Of a stretch of DNA of 64,000 nt, positions 1-7,291 are shown piece after piece (positions within the stretch are counted from its first letter, which is position 1; each line of letters begins with the position of its first letter). Origin of the DNA: Crossiella equi. GTDB taxonomy: Bacteria > Actinomycetota > Actinomycetes > Mycobacteriales > Pseudonocardiaceae. The translations under genes and the position numbers were made by a program. The stretch is from NCBI RefSeq assembly GCF_017876755.1, contig NZ_JAGIOO010000001.1, positions 372,001-436,000 on the forward strand, in the 5' to 3' direction. Under the pieces are notes generated by a model. It was given only the letters and a program-made list of their open reading frames with translations, was not told where the DNA came from and did not search any database.

Positions 1-1
1 C

Positions 2-2800
2 CGCCTGCTCACCCCGCGCTACCACGGTGCCGGACCGGCCGCCGAGGCCCCGGTGAACGCCTCCTTCGGCCTGGCCGGGCTACTCGGCCTGGGCGACCCG
101 CGCGATGTCGACCCGGAGCTGACCTGGCGTCCGCGCTCCGCCCGGGAACGCCTGCGGCTGCCCCTGGGCCTGGACCCCGAGGGCCGTCCGGTGGAGCTGG
201 ACCTCAAGGAGTCGGCGGAGAACGGCATGGGCCCGCACGGCCTGGTCGTGGGCGCCACCGGGTCCGGCAAGAGCGAGCTGCTGCGCACCCTGGTCACCGG
301 CCTGGCCGTCACCCACTCCTCCGAGACGCTCAACCTCGCGCTCATCGACTTCAAGGGCGGCGCCACGTTCGCGGGCATGACCGGCCTGCCGCACACCTGC
401 GCGGTGATCACCAACCTCTCCGACGACCTCACCCTGGTCGACCGCATGGCCGACGCCCTCAACGGCGAGATGCTGCGCCGCCAGGAGCTGCTGCGCGCGG
501 CGGGCAACTTCGCCTCGGTGCGCGACTACGAGCGGGCCCGGGAGAACGGCGCCCCGCTGGCCCCGCTGCCCTCGCTGCTGCTGATCATCGACGAGTTCTC
601 CGAGCTGCTGTCCAGCCGTCCGGAGTTCGTGGACCTGTTCGTCATGATCGGGCGCCTGGGCCGCAGCCTCGCGGTGCACCTGCTGCTGGCCTCCCAGCGC
701 CTGGAGGAGGGCCGGTTGCGCGGCCTGGAGGCGCACCTGTCCTACCGGATCGGCCTGCGCACCTTCTCCGCCGCGGAGAGCCGCACGGTGCTCGGCGTGC
801 CGGATGCCTACCACCTGCCCGCCATCCCCGGCTCGGCCTACCTGAAGTCCGACACCGAGACCTTGCAGCGGTTCAAGGCCGCCTACGTCTCCGGCGACCT
901 GCCCGCCCGGGTCTCCGGCGACCCCGGCACCCCGGACGCACCCGGCCGCCAGGTCCTGCCGTACTCGCTGGACCGCATCGAGCTGCTCCAGCCCGTCGCG
1001 CAGGTCGTGACCGCCGCGCCGGAGGAGAACGCGCCCACCGGCACCGGCGAGACGATCATGGGCGCGATGGTCGGCGCGCTGATCGGCAAGGGTCCGGCCG
1101 CGCACCAGATCTGGCTGCCACCGCTGGACGAGCCGCCCACCCTGGACCACCTGCTGCCGCCGCTGGGCGAGGACCCCGAGCGCGGGCTGTGCCCGGTCGG
1201 CTGGGGTGGCAACGGCAGGCTGACCGTGCCGCTGGCCATCGTGGACAAGCCGTTCGAGCAGCGCCGCGACCTGATGTGGGCCGACCTGTCCGGCGCGGGC
1301 GGGCACGTGCTGCTCGTCGGCGCCCCGCAGAGCGGCAAGTCCACGTTCCTGCGCAGCCTCGTCAGCGTGCTGGCCCTGACCCACACCCCGGCCGAGGCGC
1401 AGTTCTTCCTGCTGGACATGGGCGGTGGCGCGCTGGCCCCGGTGGCCGAGCTGCCGCACGTCTCCGGCTACGCGGTGCGCCGCGACGCCGACCGCTGCCG
1501 CCGCCTGGTCGCCGAGCTGACCACGATGCTGGCCGAGCGCGAGGCGCTGTTCGCCCAGCACGGCATCGACTCCATGGCCACTTTCCGGTTGCGCCGCAAG
1601 GAGATCGCCGAGAGCGAGACCGGCGACCGCGAGTTCGGCGACGTCTTCCTCGTGGTGGACGGCTGGTCCACGGTGCGCGAGGAGTTCGAGGCACTGGAGA
1701 GCGCCATCACCAAGCTGGCCGCCCGGGGCCTGGGCTTCGGCATCCACGTGGTGATCGCGGCCAACTACTGGATGGCCGTGCGCCCACCGCTGCGCGACTC
1801 GATCAGCACCCGCTTCGAGCTGCGGCTGGGCGACCCGAGCGACTCCGCGATCGACCGCAGGGCCGCCCAGAACGTGCCCCAGGACGCCCCGGGCCGCGGC
1901 CTGACCCCGGACAAGCTGCACTTCCTTGGCGCGCTGCCCCGGATGGACGGGGTGCAGACCGCGGAGACCGTCGCGGCCGGGACCACCGAGCTGGTCAAGG
2001 CCGTGCGCGCGGCCTGGACCGGTGCCAGCGCGGCCCAGGTGCGCCTGCTGCCGGTGGAGCTACCCGCCGCGGCACTGCCCGGCCCCGAGGAGCACCCGGG
2101 CCGCCAGGTGCCGATCGGCATCGCCGAGGCCGACCTCAAGCCGGTGTTCCTGGACTTCGGCACCGAACCGCACTTCCTGGCCTTCGGGGACGTGGAGAGC
2201 GGCAAGTCGGGGCTGCTGCGCACGATCGCCAACGGCATCATGGCCCGCTACACCCCGGCCGAGGCCGCGATCCTGGTGGTGGACTACCGGCGCGGCCTGC
2301 TCGGCGCGGTCGAGGGCGAGCACCTGCTGGGCTACGCGGGCAGCGCCCCGGCCCTGGACGGGCTGCTGGCCGACGTGGTGGCCGCGATGCGCACCCGCCT
2401 CCCCGGCCCGGAGGTCACCGCGGACCAGCTGCGCAACCGTGACTGGTGGAAGGGCCCGGAACTGTTCGTGCTGGTCGACGACTACGAGCTGGTGGCCACC
2501 TCGGGCGGTACCGCGCACCCGCTGCTGAAGCTGCTGGAGTTCCTGCCACAGGCCCGCGACATCGGCCTGCACGTGGTCATCGCGCGCGGTTCCGGCGGTG
2601 CGGCGCGTGGCATCTACGACCCGGTGCTCATGCGGGTCAAGGAGCTCGGCTCGCCCGGCCTGGTCATGTCCGGCTCGCGCGATGAGGGCGTGCTGCTGGG
2701 CACCGTGCGACCGGGCCCGATGCCGCCCGGCCGGGGCAACCTGGTGGGTCGCCGGTACGGCACGCAGCTCGTGCAGGTCGCCTGGACCCCCGGGAAGTAG
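2..2800 (+). CDS. eccC: Type VII secretion ATPase EccC (5' end outside window)
   Basis: This is the motor ATPase of a type VII (ESX) secretion machine, an FtsK/SpoIIIE-type enzyme that binds WXG100 substrates at the inner membrane. The frame is open from base 2, and the residues before the first internal GTG (53) read like the EccC linker, so the gene starts upstream. About 930 residues are present against roughly 1300 in the family; the N-terminal membrane part is missing. Three ATPase modules are visible. Counting from the codon at 53, P-loops are GATGSGKS (67-74), GAPQSGKS (about 422) and GDVESGKS (about 712). Walker B-like strands LIIDEF, LVVDGW and VLVDDY follow. The WXG100-like pair immediately downstream supports the assignment. 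Family recognition is firm. Confidence 0.95.
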   Translation, partial: RLLTPRYHGAGPAAEAPVNASFGLAGLLGLGDPRDVDPELTWRPRSARERLRLPLGLDPEGRPVELDLKESAENGMGPHGLVVGATGSGKSELLRTLVTGLAVTHSSETLNLALIDFKGGATFAGMTGLPHTCAVITNLSDDLTLVDRMADALNGEMLRRQELLRAAGNFASVRDYERARENGAPLAPLPSLLLIIDEFSELLSSRPEFVDLFVMIGRLGRSLAVHLLLASQRLEEGRLRGLEAHLSYRIGLRTFSAAESRTVLGVPDAYHLPAIPGSAYLKSDTETLQRFKAAYVSGDLPARVSGDPGTPDAPGRQVLPYSLDRIELLQPVAQVVTAAPEENAPTGTGETIMGAMVGALIGKGPAAHQIWLPPLDEPPTLDHLLPPLGEDPERGLCPVGWGGNGRLTVPLAIVDKPFEQRRDLMWADLSGAGGHVLLVGAPQSGKSTFLRSLVSVLALTHTPAEAQFFLLDMGGGALAPVAELPHVSGYAVRRDADRCRRLVAELTTMLAEREALFAQHGIDSMATFRLRRKEIAESETGDREFGDVFLVVDGWSTVREEFEALESAITKLAARGLGFGIHVVIAANYWMAVRPPLRDSISTRFELRLGDPSDSAIDRRAAQNVPQDAPGRGLTPDKLHFLGALPRMDGVQTAETVAAGTTELVKAVRAAWTGASAAQVRLLPVELPAAALPGPEEHPGRQVPIGIAEADLKPVFLDFGTEPHFLAFGDVESGKSGLLRTIANGIMARYTPAEAAILVVDYRRGLLGAVEGEHLLGYAGSAPALDGLLADVVAAMRTRLPGPEVTADQLRNRDWWKGPELFVLVDDYELVATSGGTAHPLLKLLEFLPQARDIGLHVVIARGSGGAARGIYDPVLMRVKELGSPGLVMSGSRDEGVLLGTVRPGPMPPGRGNLVGRRYGTQLVQVAWTPGK

Positions 2801-2834
2801 TACCCCCTGAGGGTAGAAGTACCGCCAGTTGAAC

Positions 2835-2877
2835 CGGCACTTGTGCCGTTTGCCCGCACCGCGGCGCTTCATAGGCT
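2835..2877 (+). promoter_or_regulatory. Promoter of the esx gene cluster with overlapping palindrome
   Basis: TTTGCC (2849-2854), a 17-bp spacer and TAGGCT (2872-2877) make a plausible vegetative promoter. It lies about 40 bp upstream of the first WXG100-like start. Just before the -35 is CGGCACTTGTGCCG (2835-2848), a perfect 6+6 palindrome that could be an operator. The AGGAGGT-type ribosome binding site at 2905-2910 follows. Assignment rests on sequence only. Confidence 0.4.
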
Positions 2878-2919
2878 GCACAACAGGAAACAGCGCGAGT
2901 GAGAGGAGGTGGTGAGCCC

Positions 2920-3279
2920 GTGTCCGGACCCGGATTCGAGGCCGATGCCGCCGCGATGACCAAGGCGATCACCGGTTTCCACCAGTCCGCCACCGCGACC
3001 AAGTCGACCATGACCGGTCTGCAGAATGACTTGGGCTGGGCGTTGAGCAACAGCTACCAGGGCAACCAGGCCGTCGCTTTCCAGCAGCTGCACACCACGC
3101 TGCAGGAGAAGATGGCCAAGGCCACCGCGGCGCTCGACCGGATGTCCAACCTCATGACCGAGGTCAGCCGGAACTACAACACCGGTGACACCAACGCCAC
3201 CGACGACATCAACAAGGTGGCCAACGCCGCCGCGAACTCCGTGGCCGGGTCGGTCTTCAACCGGCTCGCCGGGGCCTGA
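2920..3279 (+). CDS. WXG100-like ESX substrate (first of pair)
   Basis: Small helical protein of 119 aa, the usual WXG100 size, directly after eccC. It should be a secreted substrate or chaperone partner of the type VII system and pair with the next gene. The GTG at 2920 was chosen because GAGGAGGT (2903-2910) sits 9 nt upstream; the GTG at 2899 would place the binding site inside the frame. The turn between the two predicted helices reads NSYQGNQA, so tyrosine replaces the canonical tryptophan of WXG. Polar helix residues and the absence of a signal peptide fit type VII export. Family assignment rests on size, fold pattern and context. Confidence 0.8.
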   Translation: MSGPGFEADAAAMTKAITGFHQSATATKSTMTGLQNDLGWALSNSYQGNQAVAFQQLHTTLQEKMAKATAALDRMSNLMTEVSRNYNTGDTNATDDINKVANAAANSVAGSVFNRLAGA

Positions 3280-3299
3280 GTCGAGAGAGGCAGACGCCA

Positions 3300-3620
3300 A
3301 TGCACCAGGGCGGTAACGGGGAAACGGTCTCCGTTGACTTCAACCAGCTCTCCGCCAGCTCCGAGGCGCTCAACGCCAGGGCGAACGCGCTGGAGGGCCA
3401 CCTCAACGAGCTGGACGGCAGCCTGGGCTACCTGCGCCAGACCTGGTACGCCTCCGGCTCCTCGGCCGGTCTCCAGGCCCAGCAGGCCGAGACCGACCTG
3501 CGCAACGCCATCACCGAGATGGTCCAGGTCATCCGCAACTTCTCGGCCAACACCGGGAAGGCGATGACCGACCAGATGGCGATGGAGCGCACCAACGCGG
3601 GCCTGTTCCCCGGCGGCTGA
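3300..3620 (+). CDS. WXG100-family protein (second of pair)
   Basis: A 106-residue helix-turn-helix protein, 20 bp downstream of the first WXG100-like gene and probably its heterodimer partner for EccC-dependent export. The hairpin reads QTWYASGSSAG, so tryptophan is present but the motif is W-Y-A-S-G rather than W-x-G. GAGAGAGG (3282-3289) precedes the ATG at 3300 with suitable spacing. There is no signal peptide or membrane segment. The pair follows eccC, as in many actinobacterial ESX loci. Confidence 0.85.
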   Translation: MHQGGNGETVSVDFNQLSASSEALNARANALEGHLNELDGSLGYLRQTWYASGSSAGLQAQQAETDLRNAITEMVQVIRNFSANTGKAMTDQMAMERTNAGLFPGG

Positions 3621-3745
3621 TCGGCCCCCGCCCGCCGCCGGCGGACCCCTGCCCGGGGCAGACCCGGAATCTCCACCCTGGGCAGGGGCACTCCCCGGCG
3701 GCATCCGCGCGACCGACGTCCGTCACGCTTCGCAAGGGGGCAGGG

Positions 3746-4141
3746 GTGTCCACCGAGAACAACTCCTTCGCCGTGCACCTCCAGTCACTGCTGGACTTCG
3801 CCCGCGAGCTCGGCACCCAGCTGACCGGCATGTCCGCTCCGCTGGCACACCTGGGCGGCCTGTCCGAACGGCCGCCCGCGCTCGGCGAGTTCACCGAGGC
3901 CGCCACCCTCGGGGCCCAGCACCTGGCCGCGGCCGAGGAGATGCACGCCCTGCTCAACCGAGCCGGGCAGGCCATCGACTTCGCCGAGGACGTCACGCAC
4001 ACCGTCGCCAACGCCTACCACCAGCTGGACAAGCAGGCCGGGCAGGCGCTCAACGCGCTCGGCAGCACGCTGGCCACCGGGGTCGGCGACGTGCTCGGGC
4101 TCGGCAACGACGGCAACCGCACCGACCCGGGGAGGGTGTGA
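3746..4141 (+). CDS. ESX-locus helical protein, function unknown
   Basis: A 131-aa mostly helical protein with no signal peptide, encoded between the WXG100-like pair and a PPE-like gene. The start is a GTG at 3746 with a purine-rich AAGGGGGCAGGG stretch just upstream. The stop region runs into the next gene. Length and alpha-helical, alanine-rich composition resemble ESX-secretion-associated proteins of the WXG superfamily, but no WXG motif can be placed confidently. The position suggests a substrate or chaperone of the same system. No specific function is claimed. Confidence 0.7.
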   Translation: MSTENNSFAVHLQSLLDFARELGTQLTGMSAPLAHLGGLSERPPALGEFTEAATLGAQHLAAAEEMHALLNRAGQAIDFAEDVTHTVANAYHQLDKQAGQALNALGSTLATGVGDVLGLGNDGNRTDPGRV

Positions 4142-4146
4142 CCCCC

Positions 4147-5349
4147 GTGCACCTCGACAACGGCCAGACCGACTTCGCCCGGTACAGCCACCGCCAGCTC
4201 TGGGACATGCTGCACGCGGGCCAGCCCAAGACCATGCGAGCCGCCGCCGACTCCTGGGACGCGGTCGGCGCGCGCCTGCACGAGCAGGCGGGCAACCTGG
4301 AGCGGCAGCTCGACCGGTTCCGCCACCAGTGGCGCGGCGGCGCGGCCGAGCAGTACCAGTCGATGATCACCGACCTGGCGGGCGGTCTGCGCCGCACCGC
4401 CGAGGCGGCCCTGGCCATGCGCGACCTGTCCCACGACGCCGCCGAGGCGCTGGTCCGGGCACAGGCCACCATGCCCCCGCCCTCCGACGTGCCCGAGGTG
4501 TCCGCGGCCACGCTCCGCATGGCCAGCACGCCCATCCAGCTCGGGCCCGGGGTCTCGCCGGAGCTGCACGCCCGCGTGGCGCAGCAGCAGGCTCAGGCGG
4601 TGGCGGAGGTGCGCGCGCAGCAGCAGGCCCAGCAGGTGGCCAGCGCCAACCACGCCCGCGCGGTGCTGATCATGGAGGACCTGGCGGGCCGCTACCGCAC
4701 CGCCGAGGCCAGCATCCCGGAGTCCCCCGCCACCACGCCCGTACCCGGTGGCACCTCCGGGGTCTCCGGTGACGCCCCGGCCCGGCGGCCGCTGTTCGGC
4801 GGCATGTTCACCTCCGGCCTGGCCGCGGCCTCGGCGGCGGCCGCGGGCCGCTTCGCCGGGGTGCTGCCCAAGGTGCCGGACTGGGCGAAGAAGCCGAACC
4901 CGCAGGACGGTTCCGGCAGTGGTACCGGTGGCGCGGGCGGGCTGGCCGGGGAGGCCGCCAAGCTCGGTGCCGGTGCGGCCGGGCTCGGTGCGGGCCTCGG
5001 CAAGCTCGGCGGTGGCGGCGGGGCTGGCAAGGTCGGCGGCGCCGGGGGCCCGGCGCCGCAGGCACTGGCCGGGCTCGCCGGTGGTGCCGCCGGTGCGGCA
5101 CGGGCCGCGGGAGCCCTGGGGGCTGCCGCGGCCGCGGCCGGAGCCGCCGCCCAGCAGGTGGGCGGCATGCCGATGATGCCCATGATGCCGATGGGCGGCC
5201 AGGGCATGGGCGGGGACATGGGCGGACGCCGCATCCCGCCGTGGCTGGTGGAGACCGAGGACGTCTGGGGCGAGTCCTCCGTGATCACCCCGCAGGTGAT
5301 CGGCGAGGAGCCCACCGACACCCCTCCGCAGCCCCCGTTCCGCTACTAG
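4147..5349 (+). CDS. PPE-like / WXG-superfamily ESX protein with Gly-Ala-rich tail
   Basis: A 400-aa protein. The N-terminal 170 residues form a helical hairpin with a WXG-type turn (HQWRGGAAEQY, near residue 62), as in PPE/WXG-superfamily proteins. The middle is Ala/Gly-rich low complexity (about 220-345), then a methionine-rich stretch (MPMMPMMPM) and an acidic-proline C-terminus. It is probably exported by, or associated with, the neighbouring type VII system. GGAGGG (4131-4136) lies 10 nt before the GTG at 4147 and only 1 nt before the GTG at 4138, so 4147 is preferred. With the 4138 start it would overlap the previous gene by 4 nt. Confidence 0.8.
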   Translation: MHLDNGQTDFARYSHRQLWDMLHAGQPKTMRAAADSWDAVGARLHEQAGNLERQLDRFRHQWRGGAAEQYQSMITDLAGGLRRTAEAALAMRDLSHDAAEALVRAQATMPPPSDVPEVSAATLRMASTPIQLGPGVSPELHARVAQQQAQAVAEVRAQQQAQQVASANHARAVLIMEDLAGRYRTAEASIPESPATTPVPGGTSGVSGDAPARRPLFGGMFTSGLAAASAAAAGRFAGVLPKVPDWAKKPNPQDGSGSGTGGAGGLAGEAAKLGAGAAGLGAGLGKLGGGGGAGKVGGAGGPAPQALAGLAGGAAGAARAAGALGAAAAAAGAAAQQVGGMPMMPMMPMGGQGMGGDMGGRRIPPWLVETEDVWGESSVITPQVIGEEPTDTPPQPPFRY

Positions 5350-5353
5350 TCGC

Positions 5354-5388
5354 CGGGGACGGGCGCGCCCCGACCGCGCCCGTCCCCG
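5354..5388 (+). terminator. Strong intrinsic hairpin after the PPE-like gene
   Basis: A perfect 14-bp GC-rich stem (5354-5367 with 5375-5388) and a 7-nt loop begin 4 bp after the stop codon at 5349. A pyrimidine-rich stretch (TTCCCCCTCTCC) follows. It should end or attenuate transcription before the transglycosylase gene. Confidence 0.65.
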
Positions 5389-5423
5389 TTCCCCCTCTCC
5401 AGCCCGTCCCGGAGGTCACGGCG

Positions 5424-6230
5424 ATGCCCACGCTCACCGACCAGGAGATCGCCCAGCACGCCTACAACGCGGGCTTCCGGGGCGACATGCTCGACACCGC
5501 CATCGCGGTGGCCCTGGCCGAGAGCCGGGGCCGCACCGGTGCGATCGGCGACGTGCACCTGGAGACCAGCAAGTGGGGCCCGTCGGTGGGCCTGTGGCAG
5601 ATCCGCTCGCTCAACCCCGGCCACGGCACCGCGCTGGAGCAGTCCCAGCGCGACCAGACGGCCAACCTGGACCCGGCCACCAACGCGGCCAACGCCTACG
5701 CGATCTCGGGCAACGGCACCAGCTTCCGCCAGTGGTCGACCTACACCAACGGCGACTACCGCCAGTTCCTGGACCGCGCCCGCACGGCCTCGGGCGCGGT
5801 GACCGGTACCGCTCCGGTGCCCGAGCGCGAAGACCCGCACCGGGCCGACCCGCCGCGCCCGGCCCCAGCCCCCAGCCGCACCCCGCAGGCGCCCGCGCAG
5901 CAGGCCTTCCACGCCCGGGGAGGCACACTGGGCCCGCTGGCGCAGACCCTGCACACCCAGGGCGGCGAGCTGCGCACGCTCCAGGGCCAGCTGCCCACCC
6001 GGCTCCCGGCCGAGGCCTTCGGCCGCGTGCCCGAGTCCGCTTCGGTGCACCAGGCCCACGCGAGCACGCTGAACTCGCTCGCGCAGTCGCTCGGCCAGGC
6101 GGGCGAGGAGATCACCGGCGTCGGTGACAACGTGCTCAAGGCCCGCGAGAACTACCTGCGCCAGGACAAGCAGCACGCCGACAACTACCGGCAGACCATC
6201 CTGCGGCTGTTCAACACGCAGGTCCGCTGA
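5424..6230 (+). CDS. Transglycosylase (SLT-like) fused to WXG-like helical domain
   Basis: 268 aa. Residues 1-125 resemble soluble lytic transglycosylases: a helical start, the likely catalytic glutamate in VALAESRG (about residue 33), then GLWQIRSLN and a tail typical of actinobacterial SLT proteins. A proline-rich linker (about 130-160) leads to a C-terminal helical hairpin (about 165-268) resembling WXG100/EspC-type proteins. There is no Sec signal peptide, so export through the type VII machine encoded alongside is the natural inference; it would cut peptidoglycan outside the membrane. GGAGGT (5411-5416) sits 7 nt before the ATG at 5424. The upstream terminator suggests separate or attenuated expression. 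Confidence 0.8.
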   Translation: MPTLTDQEIAQHAYNAGFRGDMLDTAIAVALAESRGRTGAIGDVHLETSKWGPSVGLWQIRSLNPGHGTALEQSQRDQTANLDPATNAANAYAISGNGTSFRQWSTYTNGDYRQFLDRARTASGAVTGTAPVPEREDPHRADPPRPAPAPSRTPQAPAQQAFHARGGTLGPLAQTLHTQGGELRTLQGQLPTRLPAEAFGRVPESASVHQAHASTLNSLAQSLGQAGEEITGVGDNVLKARENYLRQDKQHADNYRQTILRLFNTQVR

Positions 6231-6358
6231 CCACAACGGCCCTTCGCGCACGGTCGCTGGTCTGAACGGGCAACACCGTTGCCCCAGCCGGGGGAAGCAC
6301 CGGCCGCGTGCCCAGAGACGTGGTTACCGTTCACCGGTCCCGTCGCGCTGGAGGTTCT

Positions 6359-7291
6359 GTGCGGTCCGCAGTCGTCTCGTCCTTCGCCGCTCCCCCGGCC
6401 TGCCTGCGGACCCCCGAGCCCTCCCCCGCACCCGGCCAGGTCGTGCTGGAGGTGCTCGCCTCCGGGCTGCACCCGGTTGTGCGCGCGCAGGCCGCCGGTA
6501 CCCACTACACCGCCACCGTGCCGCCGTTCGTGCCCGGTGTCGACGGGGTGGGCCGGGACGCCGGGGGCAACCTCTGCTACTTCCTGCTGCTCGGGCGTAC
6601 CGGTGCCCTGGCCGACCGGGTCGCGGTGCCCGCCGGGCACCTGGTCCCGCTGCCGCCGGACACCGACCCGGTCGCCTTGGCCGCGACCATGAACCCGGCC
6701 ACCTCGTCCTGGCTGGCCCTGCGTGGCCGCGCGGGGTTCCAGGCCGGACAGCACGTGCTGGTGCTCGGTGCCACCGGCGGCGCGGGCCGGATGGCCGTCC
6801 AGGTCGCGCGGCTGCTCGGCGCCGGGCGGATCACCGCGGTCGGCCGCTGCGCGCAACGGCTCGCGGCCCTGCCCGAGCCGGGTGCCACCGACACCACGAC
6901 CTTCGACGAGCTCGGCGACCTGGCCTCGGTGGACGTGGTGCTGGACTACGTGTGGGGCCAGCCCGCCGCGGACGTCCTGCACACCGTGGTCACCGCGCGG
7001 GGCAAGCGGCCGGAACCGCTGACCTGGGTGCAGATCGGGACCGTCGCCGGTGAGCACGCCCCGCTGCCCGCCACCGCGTTGCGCCGCACCGACGTGCGCC
7101 TGCTCGGCAGCGGGCTCGGGACGCTGAGCGCCGAGGTGCTCTTCGCCGAGCTGCCCGCCCTGGCCGGGCAGGTCCGGCGCGGCGGCCTGGCCGTGCCCGC
7201 GCACCCCCGCCCGCTCGCCGCCGTCACCGAGGCCTGGACCGAGGTCGTGCCCGGTGCCGGACGGGTGGTCTTCGTCCCCGAGGTGTCCTGA
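6359..7291 (+). CDS. Medium-chain dehydrogenase/quinone oxidoreductase-like protein
   Basis: A 310-aa zinc-independent MDR-superfamily protein, probably NADPH-dependent. An N-terminal GroES-like half is followed by a Rossmann half with VLVLGATGGAGRMAVQVA (about residues 135-152), the nucleotide-binding loop. The GTG at 6359 is preceded by GGAGG (6350-6354). Its stop overlaps the start of the A-T-TE gene by one base (TGATG), so the two are translationally coupled. A reductive or tailoring role for the A-T-TE product is an inference from this coupling. Confidence 0.8.
   Translation: MRSAVVSSFAAPPACLRTPEPSPAPGQVVLEVLASGLHPVVRAQAAGTHYTATVPPFVPGVDGVGRDAGGNLCYFLLLGRTGALADRVAVPAGHLVPLPPDTDPVALAATMNPATSSWLALRGRAGFQAGQHVLVLGATGGAGRMAVQVARLLGAGRITAVGRCAQRLAALPEPGATDTTTFDELGDLASVDVVLDYVWGQPAADVLHTVVTARGKRPEPLTWVQIGTVAGEHAPLPATALRRTDVRLLGSGLGTLSAEVLFAELPALAGQVRRGGLAVPAHPRPLAAVTEAWTEVVPGAGRVVFVPEVS

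Noticed and set aside
80-1921. Minus-strand frame of 613 codons opposite eccC.
   Set aside because: Composition is typical of antisense shadows in GC-rich DNA, and the plus strand encodes a clear EccC.
4900-5170. Repetitive GGT/GCC-rich DNA suggesting a repeat array.
   Set aside because: It encodes the Gly/Ala tail of the PPE-like protein; spacing is irregular and no CRISPR or tandem repeat is present.
4692-5321. Pro/Ala-rich minus-strand frame opposite the PPE-like gene.
   Set aside because: It is the complement of the Gly/Ala-rich repeat region and has no independent support.
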